DNA of 64,000 nt, from assembly GCA_964651475.1 (NCBI GenBank), contig CAZYXV010000008.1:1-64000 (forward strand), given 5' to 3'. Below, piece after piece: positions 9,000 to 17,478 of this stretch. Position numbers and translations under genes: made by a program. Source of the DNA: JBGSMF01 sp964651475 (lineage in GTDB: Bacteria > Chloroflexota > Anaerolineae > Fen-1058). Below the pieces are notes generated by a model that ran no database searches, was not told where the DNA came from, and worked only from the letters and a program-made list of their open reading frames with translations. Each line of letters begins with the position of its first letter. Position 1 is the stretch's first letter.

Positions 9000-9557
9000 C
9001 TAAAGAATAAAATAGCGTGGCACTTGCTTCATGTAGGCGCGATAGGCGTCTCCATACTGCTTCAGGCAAATCTCTTCTTCGGCCAAAATTCCAAAATGCT
9101 CTAGCAGTCTGGCGGCTGCCCACAGCCCCATTGCCAGCCACGAGCCAATCACGATGCAAGCTCCCAAGAGCACAAGCGACGACATGACGATCTGGGGGTG
9201 GCGGGATATTTGGTACAATCCTCGTGTGACTGGCTCGCCCGGCAGAGTATTTTTGAAATCAACCAGCGCCTTGACCAGACCCGCCAAGCCAACTGCAACC
9301 AGGCACGCGCCAACACCCAGGACATAGCCTCCGACTTTTAACGGCGTCAAGACGATCAAGGCCAGGCAGGCCAAGGCGCACAGCTTGCCGGCCACAGTGA
9401 ACGCCACTTGCTTCTGGCTCCACCCAGAACGATCAAAGAGCCGCGCCACGACGCTTTTAGGAAAGACTAAAAACGCTATCCCATCCGTCAAAACCAGCAA
9501 GGCCAGGGCCAGCCAGCCATTGAGCCAGCCGATCCTCAGGGTAGGTGCCAACTCCAT
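9000..9557 (-). CDS. ICMT-type membrane methyltransferase 1
   Basis: A 185-residue integral membrane protein with four to five helices. The C-terminal part shows the pattern of isoprenylcysteine carboxyl methyltransferase-like enzymes: RGLYQISRHPQIVMSS, a hydrophobic pair of helices, then EEEICLKQYGDAYRAYMKQVPR. In the family the RHP and EE...Y..Y segments bind S-adenosylmethionine and acceptor. Bacteria do not have the eukaryotic prenyl-CAAX substrate, so the true acceptor is unknown. AAGGAG precedes the ATG. It is one of six such genes between 9 and 18 kb, each differing strongly from the others. Confidence 0.82.
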   Translation of the reverse strand: MELAPTLRIGWLNGWLALALLVLTDGIAFLVFPKSVVARLFDRSGWSQKQVAFTVAGKLCALACLALIVLTPLKVGGYVLGVGACLVAVGLAGLVKALVDFKNTLPGEPVTRGLYQISRHPQIVMSSLVLLGACIVIGSWLAMGLWAAARLLEHFGILAEEEICLKQYGDAYRAYMKQVPRYFIL

Positions 9558-9589
9558 ATCGCTTCTCCTTCCAGTTCACCGCACCGACA

Positions 9590-10276
9590 TCACCAGAGAT
9601 ACGGAATCAGCCGCCAGGACTGTCTACAGTATGCTTCCCACTCTTGTCCAAACTCTCGATGCATTAACGCTTCTTCATCTTTTACCCTAAATAGAATAAT
9701 GACAACAAATGTAACGGTCAAGACCAGGCCAACCCACGAGCGAAAAAGCAGCGACAGTCCGATGCCTTGAATCATGCCGCCCAGGTAGCGAGGATGGCGA
9801 ATCAGCCGATAGGGGCCAAACGTGATCAGCCGATGGTCTTTTTGGATGGTGACTTCGGGACTGTAGAGCCGGCCCAGCGCCAGGCCTGACCAGATAATCA
9901 GCCCCATTCCCAGCGTGGCGAGAACAAGGCCCAGCCAGCGCGCCAGGGGGCTGCTGGGCAATACGGCGATGCTGCGCCGGTCGGCAAAGGGCACAAAAAC
10001 CAGCGCGCCCAGCAGCATGCCGCTCACGGCGATGCGCACAATCCGCTGGCGCGAGACAAACTTGTCTTCTTGCCCCTTTCCCCCGCGCAGGGCTTCTTTA
10101 GACTGGCTGACCTCGTAGCCCACCGCCGCGCCAAACAACGCAATAGTCACAGCGTAAACGAGCAGTTGCGGCGAAAAAAAACCGCCCACGTCATCCAGTC
10201 CCCAGCCGATAAGCGGCAAGCCGACATAGATGGCAAGCGTGTACAAGACCGAACCCATACCGCGCAAGAGTTTCAT
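9590..10276 (-). CDS. ICMT-type membrane methyltransferase 2
   Basis: A 228-residue membrane protein, with six or so helices and the family signature in its C-terminal third: GPYRLIRHPRYLGGM and DEEALMHREFGQEWEAY. S-adenosylmethionine-dependent methylation of a small or lipid-like acceptor is likely, but the substrate is unknown. The start at 10276 follows AGAGGA; a much longer open frame upstream runs through the neighbouring gene in another frame and is not credible. It follows the third paralogue by 14 bases, so they are co-transcribed. Confidence 0.83.
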   Translation of the reverse strand: MKLLRGMGSVLYTLAIYVGLPLIGWGLDDVGGFFSPQLLVYAVTIALFGAAVGYEVSQSKEALRGGKGQEDKFVSRQRIVRIAVSGMLLGALVFVPFADRRSIAVLPSSPLARWLGLVLATLGMGLIIWSGLALGRLYSPEVTIQKDHRLITFGPYRLIRHPRYLGGMIQGIGLSLLFRSWVGLVLTVTFVVIILFRVKDEEALMHREFGQEWEAYCRQSWRLIPYLW

Positions 10277-10290
10277 ATTGTCCTCTTTTT

Positions 10291-10884
10291 CTAGAGTTTT
10301 GGCAATAACCTTCCCGTTCTTCCCATGTACTCGACGTACGGCTGCCCAAACAGATTGACCATCACCTGTTCCTCTTGCCCCATCCGCAAGGCAACCAATA
10401 GAGCATATAGCACGACAGGCACACAGGTCAGCACCCAATTGCCTGCCAGCAGGCCTCCCCCCGCATAATTCACCAGGTAGGCCAGGTAGATGGGGTGGCG
10501 TATCCAGCGGTAGGGGCCGGTTTCGACAAGAACATGGCCCTCTTTTGACACGATCAGCGAGTGAAAGCTTTTGCCCAGGTGATGGTGCGCCGCGCCTAAC
10601 AGGGCGGTGCCGCCTGCTAACGCCAGCCCGCCCAGCCACCTCAGCCAACCTGGGTAATGCAGAACGTAGGCGAACGAGAAAAAGCCTGGGGAAAAGACAT
10701 ACTCGCCGCCAAATATCAGAGCCGTCAGCGATGCCATAACCCCAGCAATAAGACTGAGTTTGCCTTCCTTTACCTCTAGCTTGCCCTGGCCGCGCAAGAC
10801 TTGAGATTGATAGTAAACACGAATCGTCATCATGGCAATAAAAGCCAGGATGAAAAGAATTCTAAAGACAGTCTCGGCGTTCAT
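10291..10884 (-). CDS. ICMT-type membrane methyltransferase 3
   Basis: A 197-residue membrane protein with about five helices. It has TGPYRWIRHPIYLAYL and EEQVMVNLFGQPYVEYM, the paired signatures of this methyltransferase type. The arrangement of helices and the N-terminal start (FRILFILAFIAMMTIRVYYQ) resemble the sixth-kilobase-distant paralogue at 14.7 kb more than the others. No clear ribosome binding site is seen before the ATG, but the gene starts only 13 bases after DUF1847. Substrate unknown. Confidence 0.83.
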   Translation of the reverse strand: MNAETVFRILFILAFIAMMTIRVYYQSQVLRGQGKLEVKEGKLSLIAGVMASLTALIFGGEYVFSPGFFSFAYVLHYPGWLRWLGGLALAGGTALLGAAHHHLGKSFHSLIVSKEGHVLVETGPYRWIRHPIYLAYLVNYAGGGLLAGNWVLTCVPVVLYALLVALRMGQEEQVMVNLFGQPYVEYMGRTGRLLPKL

Positions 10885-10897
10885 GCAGTGTTCGGTT

Positions 10898-11539
10898 CTA
10901 TTTCATGGCGGCTTTTAAACGGCGATAGTAGGAATGGCTGGTATACAACGCCGCCGCCGGATTATGGCCGGTCACGCGATCCTTGGCCACCAGCACCGTG
11001 ACCGGCGCGGTCGAATGTTTGAAAAAGAGGCTGTCGTGTCCAACGCATAACCCTACCACGATGTTCAGTCCCGTCTCGGCTTCATTCAACAGTTTCGCCT
11101 GCCCGATAGGATTGCACAATGCCTCAAAGTGCCCGGGCCGAATCTTTTCCTTGTCAGCCAGGCCAATCTCTTCTTTGGGAATCGAGCCGACCTTGCAGCA
11201 CACGCTGCTGACCTGAAAGCCGTTTGCTTCCAGGATCTCTTGCAGCAGGTGGGCTTCGTGAAGCAAGCCGACGCAGCTCGCAATGCCCAGGTGCGTCGCG
11301 CCGATGCGCCGCGCAAATTCCATCACCTCTTGCACGCGGGGCCAATGGCAATACCCGGCCGCCTCGACTTGGGCCGCCGCCAGAGCCAGCTTTTGGGTCT
11401 CGGCATCCGAACGATAAATTTGATGGGCCGCGGCCAGTGTGTCGGATGATCCGGTGGCCGGGCAGAACGCCGGCGGAGTTTTAACTCCGGGCGCTTCGCG
11501 GCACGCCTGCACTTTGCAAATTGAGCACGAGAGTTCCAT
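10898..11539 (-). CDS. DUF1847 family cysteine-rich protein
   Basis: A 213-residue protein that matches DUF1847, a family of unknown function seen in anaerobes. It begins with a cysteine cluster (CSICKVQAC) suited to metal or cluster binding, followed by a Rossmann-like part with IGIASCVGLLHEAHL-like order (HLGIASCVGLL) and further cysteines (SSVCCKVGS, CNPIG, GLCVGHD). The start at 11539 has a GGGAG ribosome binding site; the longer frame to 11923 runs over the neighbouring gene. Position between two ICMT-type methyltransferases suggests a shared process, unproven. Confidence 0.82.
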   Translation of the reverse strand: MELSCSICKVQACREAPGVKTPPAFCPATGSSDTLAAAHQIYRSDAETQKLALAAAQVEAAGYCHWPRVQEVMEFARRIGATHLGIASCVGLLHEAHLLQEILEANGFQVSSVCCKVGSIPKEEIGLADKEKIRPGHFEALCNPIGQAKLLNEAETGLNIVVGLCVGHDSLFFKHSTAPVTVLVAKDRVTGHNPAAALYTSHSYYRRLKAAMK

Positions 11540-11547
11540 TTTGCTCC

Positions 11548-11991
11548 CTATATCCAGCGTCTCACTTGAGCCTTGTAGTTCAGCCATGCCGGGCCAAACG
11601 CGGCTTGCAGCATGCGTTCCTCGGCTGCGATAAAGCCCCAATCCATCAGAATGGCAAAGGTCGGGACGACAATCCACGGCGTCACTGAGCCGAGCAATAG
11701 AGCAACGCCAATGAGCACGAGCACAAAGCCCAGGTACATTGGATTGCGGCTGATGCGAAATACACCATCTGTGACCAGTGTCGTAGAGACCTGGAAGGGC
11801 TTGACGGTGGTTCCAGCCTTGTGAAAGGCAGCATCGGCCACCAGGTTGATGGCGATCCCGGCAATTAATGGGACCAGCCCTGCAAGGTTCCACGGCAGCG
11901 AGACAAGTGTCATCGCGGGCCACAAGAAGTGGAGGGCCAGCATTATCAACAGGGCGAATAAAAGATAATATGTGGGCACTAGTTTTTTCAC
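11548..11991 (-). CDS. ICMT-type membrane methyltransferase 4
   Basis: A 147-residue membrane protein with four helices. Signatures are GVFRISRNPMYLGFVL, where the usual RHP is RNP, and AAEERMLQAAFGPAWLNYK. The asparagine in place of histidine is common in one branch of the family. A GTG at 11991 with GAGGA five bases upstream is the best start; an in-frame TTG at 12003 has no such site. It sits eight bases before DUF1847. Substrate unknown. Confidence 0.8.
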   Translation of the reverse strand: MKKLVPTYYLLFALLIMLALHFLWPAMTLVSLPWNLAGLVPLIAGIAINLVADAAFHKAGTTVKPFQVSTTLVTDGVFRISRNPMYLGFVLVLIGVALLLGSVTPWIVVPTFAILMDWGFIAAEERMLQAAFGPAWLNYKAQVRRWI

Positions 11992-12049
11992 AGTCGTCCT
12001 CAACTATTTAGTAGAGAGTAACCGCTAATCGAACCTGGGATGAACTGCG

Positions 12050-12844
12050 TTAGCCAGGTTTCTGTCCTGCGTACAGCAAATGATCCGAAGCCCCATAGAG
12101 TGTGGGGTCCTGGCCGAGCTTACAGTTCAAGTCTACCCAGGCTTCCCACGCTTCTCCGCATAGCCCGTTCACCTTGTCCTCGTGCTCCGCCACGACCCCC
12201 TCACAGCCAACGAGACGCAGTGTTTCCAGGCCACAACTCTCCATCAAGCGCACTATCTCGCCTGGATGTGCATAGTACGCCTTTGCAAACTGCGTCGGTT
12301 GGTCGTGTATTCCCGTTTCGAGCAGTTGGCGCGCATACTCTGGGTTCTCCGCCAGCCAGGCGGGTTCTTGGATGGCAACATACCGAAATGGTGCGAACCG
12401 CGTGATGAACGCTGCGAACAGCTTTCCCTTTGGCTTGAGGACGCGCAGGGCCTCTTGTATGGCTTGAACCCTTTCCTCGCGTGACAAGAGATGGTACAGC
12501 GGCCCCATCAAAAGCACTGCGTCGTAACTGGCTGAGCCGAGCATACTCAAGTCTAGTGCATTCCCATGGATGATATCAGCCAACGACACGTTGGCCTCGC
12601 CCGCCTTTTGGCGGGCCAGGTTTAAATTTTCTCGCGATATATCCAGCAGCATGACGCTGTATCCTTGTCGCGCGAGCTCAATTGCATAACGACCGGGGCC
12701 GCCGCCTGCGTCGAGGATAGAACAGGGAGGCCGGGGCAGAAACGCGTTGATAGCTCGCAGGCTCACGGCAAACTCGGTACGGTGTCTATCGAGTCGTTCC
12801 CACTCTTTGGGGGCATACTCGTCGTAGAAAGGCTCAACTTCCAT
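12050..12844 (-). CDS. class I SAM-dependent methyltransferase
   Basis: A 264-residue soluble methyltransferase. Motif I is ILDAGGGPGRYAIEL near residue 45, motif II lies at VMLLDISRENL, and the post-motif acidic residue precedes GPLYHLLSREERVQA. The fold resembles the UbiE/Methyltransf_11 group, which act on small molecules. The start at 12844 has AGGAG five bases upstream; the longer frame to 12988 adds a stretch without family features. It is followed after 46 bases by an ICMT-type gene. Acceptor unknown. Confidence 0.85.
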   Translation of the reverse strand: MEVEPFYDEYAPKEWERLDRHRTEFAVSLRAINAFLPRPPCSILDAGGGPGRYAIELARQGYSVMLLDISRENLNLARQKAGEANVSLADIIHGNALDLSMLGSASYDAVLLMGPLYHLLSREERVQAIQEALRVLKPKGKLFAAFITRFAPFRYVAIQEPAWLAENPEYARQLLETGIHDQPTQFAKAYYAHPGEIVRLMESCGLETLRLVGCEGVVAEHEDKVNGLCGEAWEAWVDLNCKLGQDPTLYGASDHLLYAGQKPG

Positions 12845-12996
12845 TAGCACTCCTGGACATGGCAACCGCTCCGAAATCAGCGCTACCTTGGAGCCACAAG
12901 CTCTATACGGGTAGACTGGTGCAAGCCCAAGGATGCAGACGAACAAAAGACGCCCGCCTGCATCCAAAGCAAACCTCGCCAGGTTCAATCTGGTTT

Positions 12997-13503
12997 CTAC
13001 TCGCGCTTGCCTGTCTCCATCATCGTCTCAAAGTCTTCCAGCAACGCCTGCAGCTCTTCTTCGTGCGCCACCTCGTCTTGAAGAATCTGGAGCGCCATAT
13101 TGTACGTGACGTGATCCTTGTTCAGGGTCATTTCCAAAAGGTGCTTGTAAACGTCAATGGCGCATTGTTCGCCTTTGATATTTTGATCCAGGATCATCTT
13201 GACAAATGGATCGTCGGGCGCATCGTATCCACAACTGCTAAACTTGTACCAGTCTTCCGGCCGGGCCACAGGTGAACCGCCCAGTTGGATGATTCTCGTT
13301 GACACCATGTCGGCGTGCCGCAGTTCGTCCGCCGCGTGCTGGACCAACTCGGCGATGACGGCCTCCTTCATCGGGCCTTTGATCACCTTGGCGCCTAACC
13401 AATACTGGTAGTGCGCCAGCCACTCGTCGGCAAAGGCTTTGTTGAGAACCTGGATCAACTCGTCTACATCCAGGCCCACGATTTCTCGTCCTTTAGTACC
13501 CAT
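12997..13503 (-). CDS. ferritin-like protein (bacterioferritin/Dps-like)
   Basis: A 168-residue four-helix-bundle protein. Metal ligands of a di-iron site are visible on all four helices: DEWLAHYQYW, DELRHADM, NIKGEQCAIDVY and DEVAHEEEL. Such proteins store or detoxify iron. AGGAG stands seven bases before the ATG. The gene has 150-bp gaps on both sides, so it may be transcribed alone. Iron storage beside a ferritin/VIT1 exporter and a Fur-like operator makes iron a common theme of this stretch. Confidence 0.88.
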   Translation of the reverse strand: MGTKGREIVGLDVDELIQVLNKAFADEWLAHYQYWLGAKVIKGPMKEAVIAELVQHAADELRHADMVSTRIIQLGGSPVARPEDWYKFSSCGYDAPDDPFVKMILDQNIKGEQCAIDVYKHLLEMTLNKDHVTYNMALQILQDEVAHEEELQALLEDFETMMETGKRE

Positions 13504-13647
13504 TGTTTTTCTCCTATTCTAATGTTGTGTAGGCTCGACTTGTATTTTCATCCAGCCTGTACATTGCGGCTGCTAAACTTGTCCACTGCATTGAATGATC
13601 CGAGTGTTGTAACAAGTTAGAGTTTATCTTGTTTTCTTTTCTACCTC

Positions 13648-14031
13648 CTATTCAAAAAACTCTAATTCGGGGTGTTTTGTAGCCTCCTCGCAAATCGGCC
13701 CTTGCGTCAAAAAGCCCAAGGCCAGGCCACTGCCTCGCACTGCCAGTAGCCGGTCACCGGGCTGCACACCAGCCACCAACGGCGCAACAACCCGGCCGTT
13801 CTCGCCCATATAACCCTGATCCAGCATACGCTTTCTCAACAAGTCTGGTATCTTGTCCGCTCGCCCGACGCTGAATCCACCGGAGCGCCGGCTGCCGCGT
13901 AAAAAGATTACCTGATCTCCCGCCTGGAAACCGTACTCGTGGTACGCTTCTGGAGGGATAGTGATTTCTCGCTGTGGGCCTACGACGACCCAGCCAAAAA
14001 CCCATTTGCCCCCCTTGACCAGTTGAGGCAT
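13648..14031 (-). CDS. SpoVT/AbrB-type domain protein
   Basis: A 127-residue protein whose first half has the swapped-hairpin AbrB pattern: VVGPQREITIPPEAYHEYGF followed by GDQVIFLRGSRR. The second half has a related pattern (NGRVVAPLVAGVQPGDRLL), so it may be a tandem form. AbrB-type proteins bind DNA as dimers and often act as regulators or antitoxins; no toxin gene is adjacent. It starts five bases after the neighbouring methyltransferase gene, using an AAGGTG within that gene's end. Confidence 0.72.
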   Translation of the reverse strand: MPQLVKGGKWVFGWVVVGPQREITIPPEAYHEYGFQAGDQVIFLRGSRRSGGFSVGRADKIPDLLRKRMLDQGYMGENGRVVAPLVAGVQPGDRLLAVRGSGLALGFLTQGPICEEATKHPELEFFE

Positions 14032-14036
14032 TTATC

Positions 14037-14696
14037 TCACACCTTTCTAAAATTGAGCGTGTAAAGCCAAACGTTGCCCCAGTGCTGCTTCAGGCTAAAC
14101 CCGGCTGACTCTACAAGGCGAATCGTTTCGGAAGCGAACAGATAATCGGGATCGAGAAACTCTTCGGTGATGGAAAGCGTGCCGCCTGTTTTGATCACGC
14201 GGTGCAGTTCGGCCAACGCGCGCGCCTTGTCGGGGATTTCAGGTAGCACAGTGACCAGGAAAGCCCGTTCCACGCTGGCATCATCCAGGGGCAAATGATG
14301 TGCGCTGGCGACGTGCGTTTCGACGTTGCTCAGGCTGGCCTGGCGCGCGCGCTGCTCTACCCGGGCGATCATGTCTGGTTGAATATCTACCGCGATGAGC
14401 TTGCCATTTGTTCCGACGCGCTGTGCCGCGTCTATGGTGAACGCGCCTGGGCCTGGCCCAAGTTCTAGCACACACTCGCCAGGGTAAATGCCGATGCGAT
14501 CCAGTATACGCCGCGTATAGTAGCGGCGAATGGGATTATTCACCAGCCATGCAAATGATGCCGGACAAGGCGTCGAGTGGCCCAACCGCGCCGCCAATCT
14601 AGATATCAGTTTGAGTGCGACCAGCCAGAAAAAGGCCAGCCCGCCAACGACTGCCAGTGCGATCCACAAAGATTTTAGCATTGAGCGTTGTTTCAT
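14037..14696 (-). CDS. membrane-anchored class I SAM-dependent methyltransferase
   Basis: A 219-residue protein with one N-terminal membrane helix (SLWIALAVVGGLAFFWLV) followed by a cytoplasmic methyltransferase domain. Motif I is VLELGPGPGAFTIDAA, and LIAVDIQPDMI is motif II. The upstream ICMT-type gene ends inside its start region, a four-base overlap if the GTG at 14708 is used; I prefer ATG 14696, with GTGAG seven bases upstream. Being anchored to the membrane and coupled to a membrane methyltransferase suggests a lipid-like acceptor. Substrate unknown. Confidence 0.82.
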   Translation of the reverse strand: MKQRSMLKSLWIALAVVGGLAFFWLVALKLISRLAARLGHSTPCPASFAWLVNNPIRRYYTRRILDRIGIYPGECVLELGPGPGAFTIDAAQRVGTNGKLIAVDIQPDMIARVEQRARQASLSNVETHVASAHHLPLDDASVERAFLVTVLPEIPDKARALAELHRVIKTGGTLSITEEFLDPDYLFASETIRLVESAGFSLKQHWGNVWLYTLNFRKV

Positions 14697-14704
14697 ATTA
14701 TTAC

Positions 14705-15313
14705 TCACACTCCCGGCAAGAATCGCCCGGTGTGCTTCATGTACTCCCGGTACTCGTCGCCGAACTGCTCAACCATCATGACTTCTTCTTTACCAATCCG
14801 GGTGTAGAGCACAGCGATTGAAGCTGCAACCAACAGCACGATCAACCAACTGGCCGAGATGAATGCAAGCCCCGCAAAGAAGCTAAAAAGCGCCGTATAC
14901 ATAGGGTGCCTGGCCCAGCGATAAGGGCCGCCGGTGACGAGTGTGTGCTTTTCTCTGATTTGCAGATTGGTGGACCAATGCCTTCCAAGCGTGCGATGAA
15001 CCCAAATGAGCAAAAGCAAACCCAGCGCACCCAATGCCACGCCGCCCCAACGCAACCCGGTGGAGAAGGGCGCCGCAAAAGAACCAAGCCAGGGGGGATT
15101 GGCAGCGTACACAATGGCTACGGCTATCATGTACAGGAACAAGATAAAGCGGAGCACAATGCTCCACAAGCCTTCGCGCTCGACGGCTTTCTTCTGGACA
15201 AACCAACTGCTGCTGTCAGTTCGACGTACCTTCCAGCCAAAGTATACACGAACGACGAACACTGCGATGAACAAAACGAAAAATATGCTTCTGAATGTTA
15301 TCTCGCTGGTCAT
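14705..15313 (-). CDS. ICMT-type membrane methyltransferase 5
   Basis: A 202-residue membrane protein with five helices. Family signatures are GGPYRWARHPMYTALF and KEEVMMVEQFGDEYREYMK. It is the first gene after a promoter that carries a Fur-like operator (15330-15354), so its expression, and that of the two genes behind it, probably answers to a metal. A weak AAGGA lies before the ATG. Acceptor unknown. Confidence 0.85.
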   Translation of the reverse strand: MTSEITFRSIFFVLFIAVFVVRVYFGWKVRRTDSSSWFVQKKAVEREGLWSIVLRFILFLYMIAVAIVYAANPPWLGSFAAPFSTGLRWGGVALGALGLLLLIWVHRTLGRHWSTNLQIREKHTLVTGGPYRWARHPMYTALFSFFAGLAFISASWLIVLLVAASIAVLYTRIGKEEVMMVEQFGDEYREYMKHTGRFLPGV

Positions 15314-15329
15314 TGTCTCTCTCGTCCTT

Positions 15330-15354
15330 ATTGATAATGATTATTGTTATCAAT
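15330..15354 (-). promoter_or_regulatory. Fur-like operator
   Basis: A 25-bp near-palindrome with perfect 8-bp arms ATTGATAA and TTATCAAT and matching AT pairs inside. It contains the TGATAAT half-site of the classic 7-1-7 Fur/Zur box. It lies just downstream of and overlapping the -10 box of the promoter for the gene at 15313, a typical repressor position. A Fur-family gene is encoded at 1.4-1.9 kb. Which metal it answers to is not known. Confidence 0.75.
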
Positions 15355-15380
15355 TATACATCATACTTGCAAAAGGACAA
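15353..15380 (-). promoter_or_regulatory. sigma70-type promoter of the 15.3 kb operon
   Basis: On the minus strand TTGTCC (15380-15375), a 16-base spacer and a perfect TATAAT (15358-15353). The start of transcription would fall inside the Fur-like palindrome. Confidence 0.65.
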
Positions 15381-15397
15381 GTGACACATGTCATGCC

Positions 15398-15868
15398 TTA
15401 CGTACGCAACGTCGCCACCAGCCGGCGCGGCCAAAGTAACAGGTCAAGCGCCGCGCCAATATTGGGGACCATTACATCCGCGGTATCCAAGCAGGCGGTG
15501 GCCAGACCTTCGCCGCCCAGTACGGCAATGCCAAGCGCGGCGTGTTGCAGCATTGCGGCGTCGTTTGCGCCATTCCCAATGGCCACCACGTGCGCTGCAC
15601 CAAGTTCTTGCACCAAGTTTGCTTTTTGCGCAGCCTCCTCGCCAAGACACAAACGTTTTGCTTTTACCTTCAGGGCCGCCGTTAGCTCGTCTAGAGTGCC
15701 TTGCGTATCAGCGCTGACCAGCCAGGGCGTGAGGCTACCGCTCAGCTTGCCCAGTCGCTCGCTCACACCGGGAAACAGTCGCCCATCCAGCGCAATGGTT
15801 CCATTAACGTCAAGCACCAAGCACTCCAGGCGCAGCACGCCGCGTGAGGGGATATTGATCTCAAGCAT
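15398..15868 (-). CDS. HAD-family phosphatase (soluble P-type-ATPase-like)
   Basis: A 156-residue HAD hydrolase without a cap domain. Motif I is LDVNGTIALDG, where the first aspartate would be the nucleophile; motif III/IV is GNGANDAAMLQHA. This matches small proteins resembling the phosphorylation domain of P-type ATPases. The second catalytic aspartate of DxD is replaced by asparagine (DVN), as in that subgroup. Substrate unknown. It is five bases downstream of the methyltransferase at 15.9-16.7 kb, so they form one unit. Confidence 0.82.
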   Translation of the reverse strand: MLEINIPSRGVLRLECLVLDVNGTIALDGRLFPGVSERLGKLSGSLTPWLVSADTQGTLDELTAALKVKAKRLCLGEEAAQKANLVQELGAAHVVAIGNGANDAAMLQHAALGIAVLGGEGLATACLDTADVMVPNIGAALDLLLWPRRLVATLRT

Positions 15869-15873
15869 CTATC

Positions 15874-16686
15874 TCACTCGGCGACCTGGCCCTGAAACAT
15901 CGTACAGGTAAAGAAAGCATAGTAATCCGGGTGATTCAAGATATAGTCGGGTGATTCTGGCAAACATAGTCGCCGATACTCTGCGCGATCCTCCGGCGCC
16001 AGTTCTGGCTCTACACCCGGCCAGCGCATCTCAAAAAGCGCCATCAAAGCCTGGCGGAGGTCGTCACTCAGCGGAGCTGATGCGCCGCCGGTAAAGGTAT
16101 GCCCCGTTGGCTCTTTCAAACCAGCCTCGCGGAACCAGCCCAGGGCGCGCAAGAAATGCAGCGAGGGATTTTTGCCTTTAACAAAAGGGGCAATGCCAGC
16201 CGAGGTGGCCTCCAGGCACGCTTCCAACGCAGGGTAGCCTGGGAGAAGTGTTTCAGAAGACCAGGCCAGGATAGCCACGCTGCCGCCAGGCCGCACCACT
16301 CGCGCGAGCTCCTTCACCAACGGCAAAGGTTCCAGCGGAGCGTATCCTACGCAATTCGAGCTCCAGGCCCAGTCAAAGCTATTGTCGTCAAAGGGGAGTT
16401 GGCACACATCCCCGGTCCGAAAGGATACCTGTTGCGACAAGCCGCGTCTGTTTACGACTGCTTCTGCGCACTGGAGAAACTCGGTGGACATATCCAGGCC
16501 GGTGACGTGTCCAGTGGGTCCCACGCTCTCTGCCAGCAGCGCCGCTTGCAGGCCGATGCCGCAACCGGCATCCAGGCCACAACTCCCTGCCGGCAGTTGT
16601 AGCGCCTGGACCGCCGCTCGAATTGCTGGCTCTATCAAAGGGTTGGATACTGCCAGCTTGTGTATGTAGGTATCAGTGTCAGTCAT
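15874..16686 (-). CDS. class I SAM-dependent methyltransferase
   Basis: A 270-residue soluble methyltransferase. Motif I is GLDAGCGIGLQAALLAE near residue 38, then VTGLDMSTEFLQCAE for motif II and DNSFDWAWSSNCVGY for motif III. It belongs to the broad UbiE/Methyltransf_11 group; the acceptor cannot be named. AAGGACAGACG precedes the ATG. It is followed at once by the HAD phosphatase and lies 68 bases after an MBL-fold hydrolase. Confidence 0.84.
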   Translation of the reverse strand: MTDTDTYIHKLAVSNPLIEPAIRAAVQALQLPAGSCGLDAGCGIGLQAALLAESVGPTGHVTGLDMSTEFLQCAEAVVNRRGLSQQVSFRTGDVCQLPFDDNSFDWAWSSNCVGYAPLEPLPLVKELARVVRPGGSVAILAWSSETLLPGYPALEACLEATSAGIAPFVKGKNPSLHFLRALGWFREAGLKEPTGHTFTGGASAPLSDDLRQALMALFEMRWPGVEPELAPEDRAEYRRLCLPESPDYILNHPDYYAFFTCTMFQGQVAE

Positions 16687-16754
16687 CGTCTGTCCTTTCG
16701 TTGTGCCAGCCGTGCACCTCCAAGCGCCAAATTCGTCTCTCAGCCAGCTAATAT

Positions 16755-17465
16755 TTATTCTGCCACGCTTATGACAGTCCCCGCGCCAACGGGAATAAAA
16801 TCCGCGCCAAAAGCCTGTTTGAATTGCTGAATGGCAGCGTCGCCAGTGCAGTGGCTCGGCGCAACCTGACGCACGCCCAGTTGCTTCAATTCGGCGATAA
16901 CCTGCTCAACCTCGTCCGCGCTCTTGTCTTTCAGGTGAAAGCCGCCCATTATCATGCGCACATCGCCATAGGTTTTGGCCTGCCGCACAATCTCCACAAT
17001 GCCAGGATGCGCACAGCCGGTCAGCACAATCAGCCCTCTCTCCGTCTCGATGAGGAGTGATTGTTCAATGATAGCCGTCCCCATCTCGCCGCTGGTGCGG
17101 ATGCGGCTTGTGATTTTAATGGATTCGCTTACTTCAATGACGTTGGCGCGTTGGCCCACGCGCGCCTTGAAATCAGCTGGGAAGGAGCGCGGTACGTACA
17201 CGACCTTGTGGCTGCCCACATCGAGCAGCGCATCCAGCCCGCCGGTGTGGTCGTTGTGGTAATGCGATAAAATCACCACGTCAATCCGGCGCGGGTCAAT
17301 GCCCAGCGAGGCCATGTTGCCCAATAGCGTCGTCCCGTCGCCGCCAGTGTCGAACAAAATCGTCGTCTCGCCCATTTCCAGCAAACAGGCGAATCCCCAT
17401 GCGCTTTTGAGCCGGGCGTCAAAAGCGTTATTATCGTACACAATGGTCAATGTGAGTGGTTCCAT
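16755..17465 (-). CDS. MBL-fold hydrolase, COG1237-like
   Basis: A 236-residue metallo-beta-lactamase-fold protein. The metal motif SHYHNDHTGGLDALL begins near residue 67, and further ligands appear in TGCAHPGI and GGFHLKD. The pattern fits the COG1237 group, whose archaeal member acts in methanopterin synthesis on a dihydropterin; other members have unknown substrates. It begins 13 bases after an ICMT-type methyltransferase gene. Confidence 0.84.
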   Translation of the reverse strand: MEPLTLTIVYDNNAFDARLKSAWGFACLLEMGETTILFDTGGDGTTLLGNMASLGIDPRRIDVVILSHYHNDHTGGLDALLDVGSHKVVYVPRSFPADFKARVGQRANVIEVSESIKITSRIRTSGEMGTAIIEQSLLIETERGLIVLTGCAHPGIVEIVRQAKTYGDVRMIMGGFHLKDKSADEVEQVIAELKQLGVRQVAPSHCTGDAAIQQFKQAFGADFIPVGAGTVISVAE

Positions 17466-17478
17466 TCTCCCCGGGTCC

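Noticed and set aside
10277..10648. N-terminal extension of the ICMT-type gene at 9590
   Set aside because: The extension overlaps the next methyltransferase gene and lacks family sequence; the start at 10276 has a ribosome binding site.
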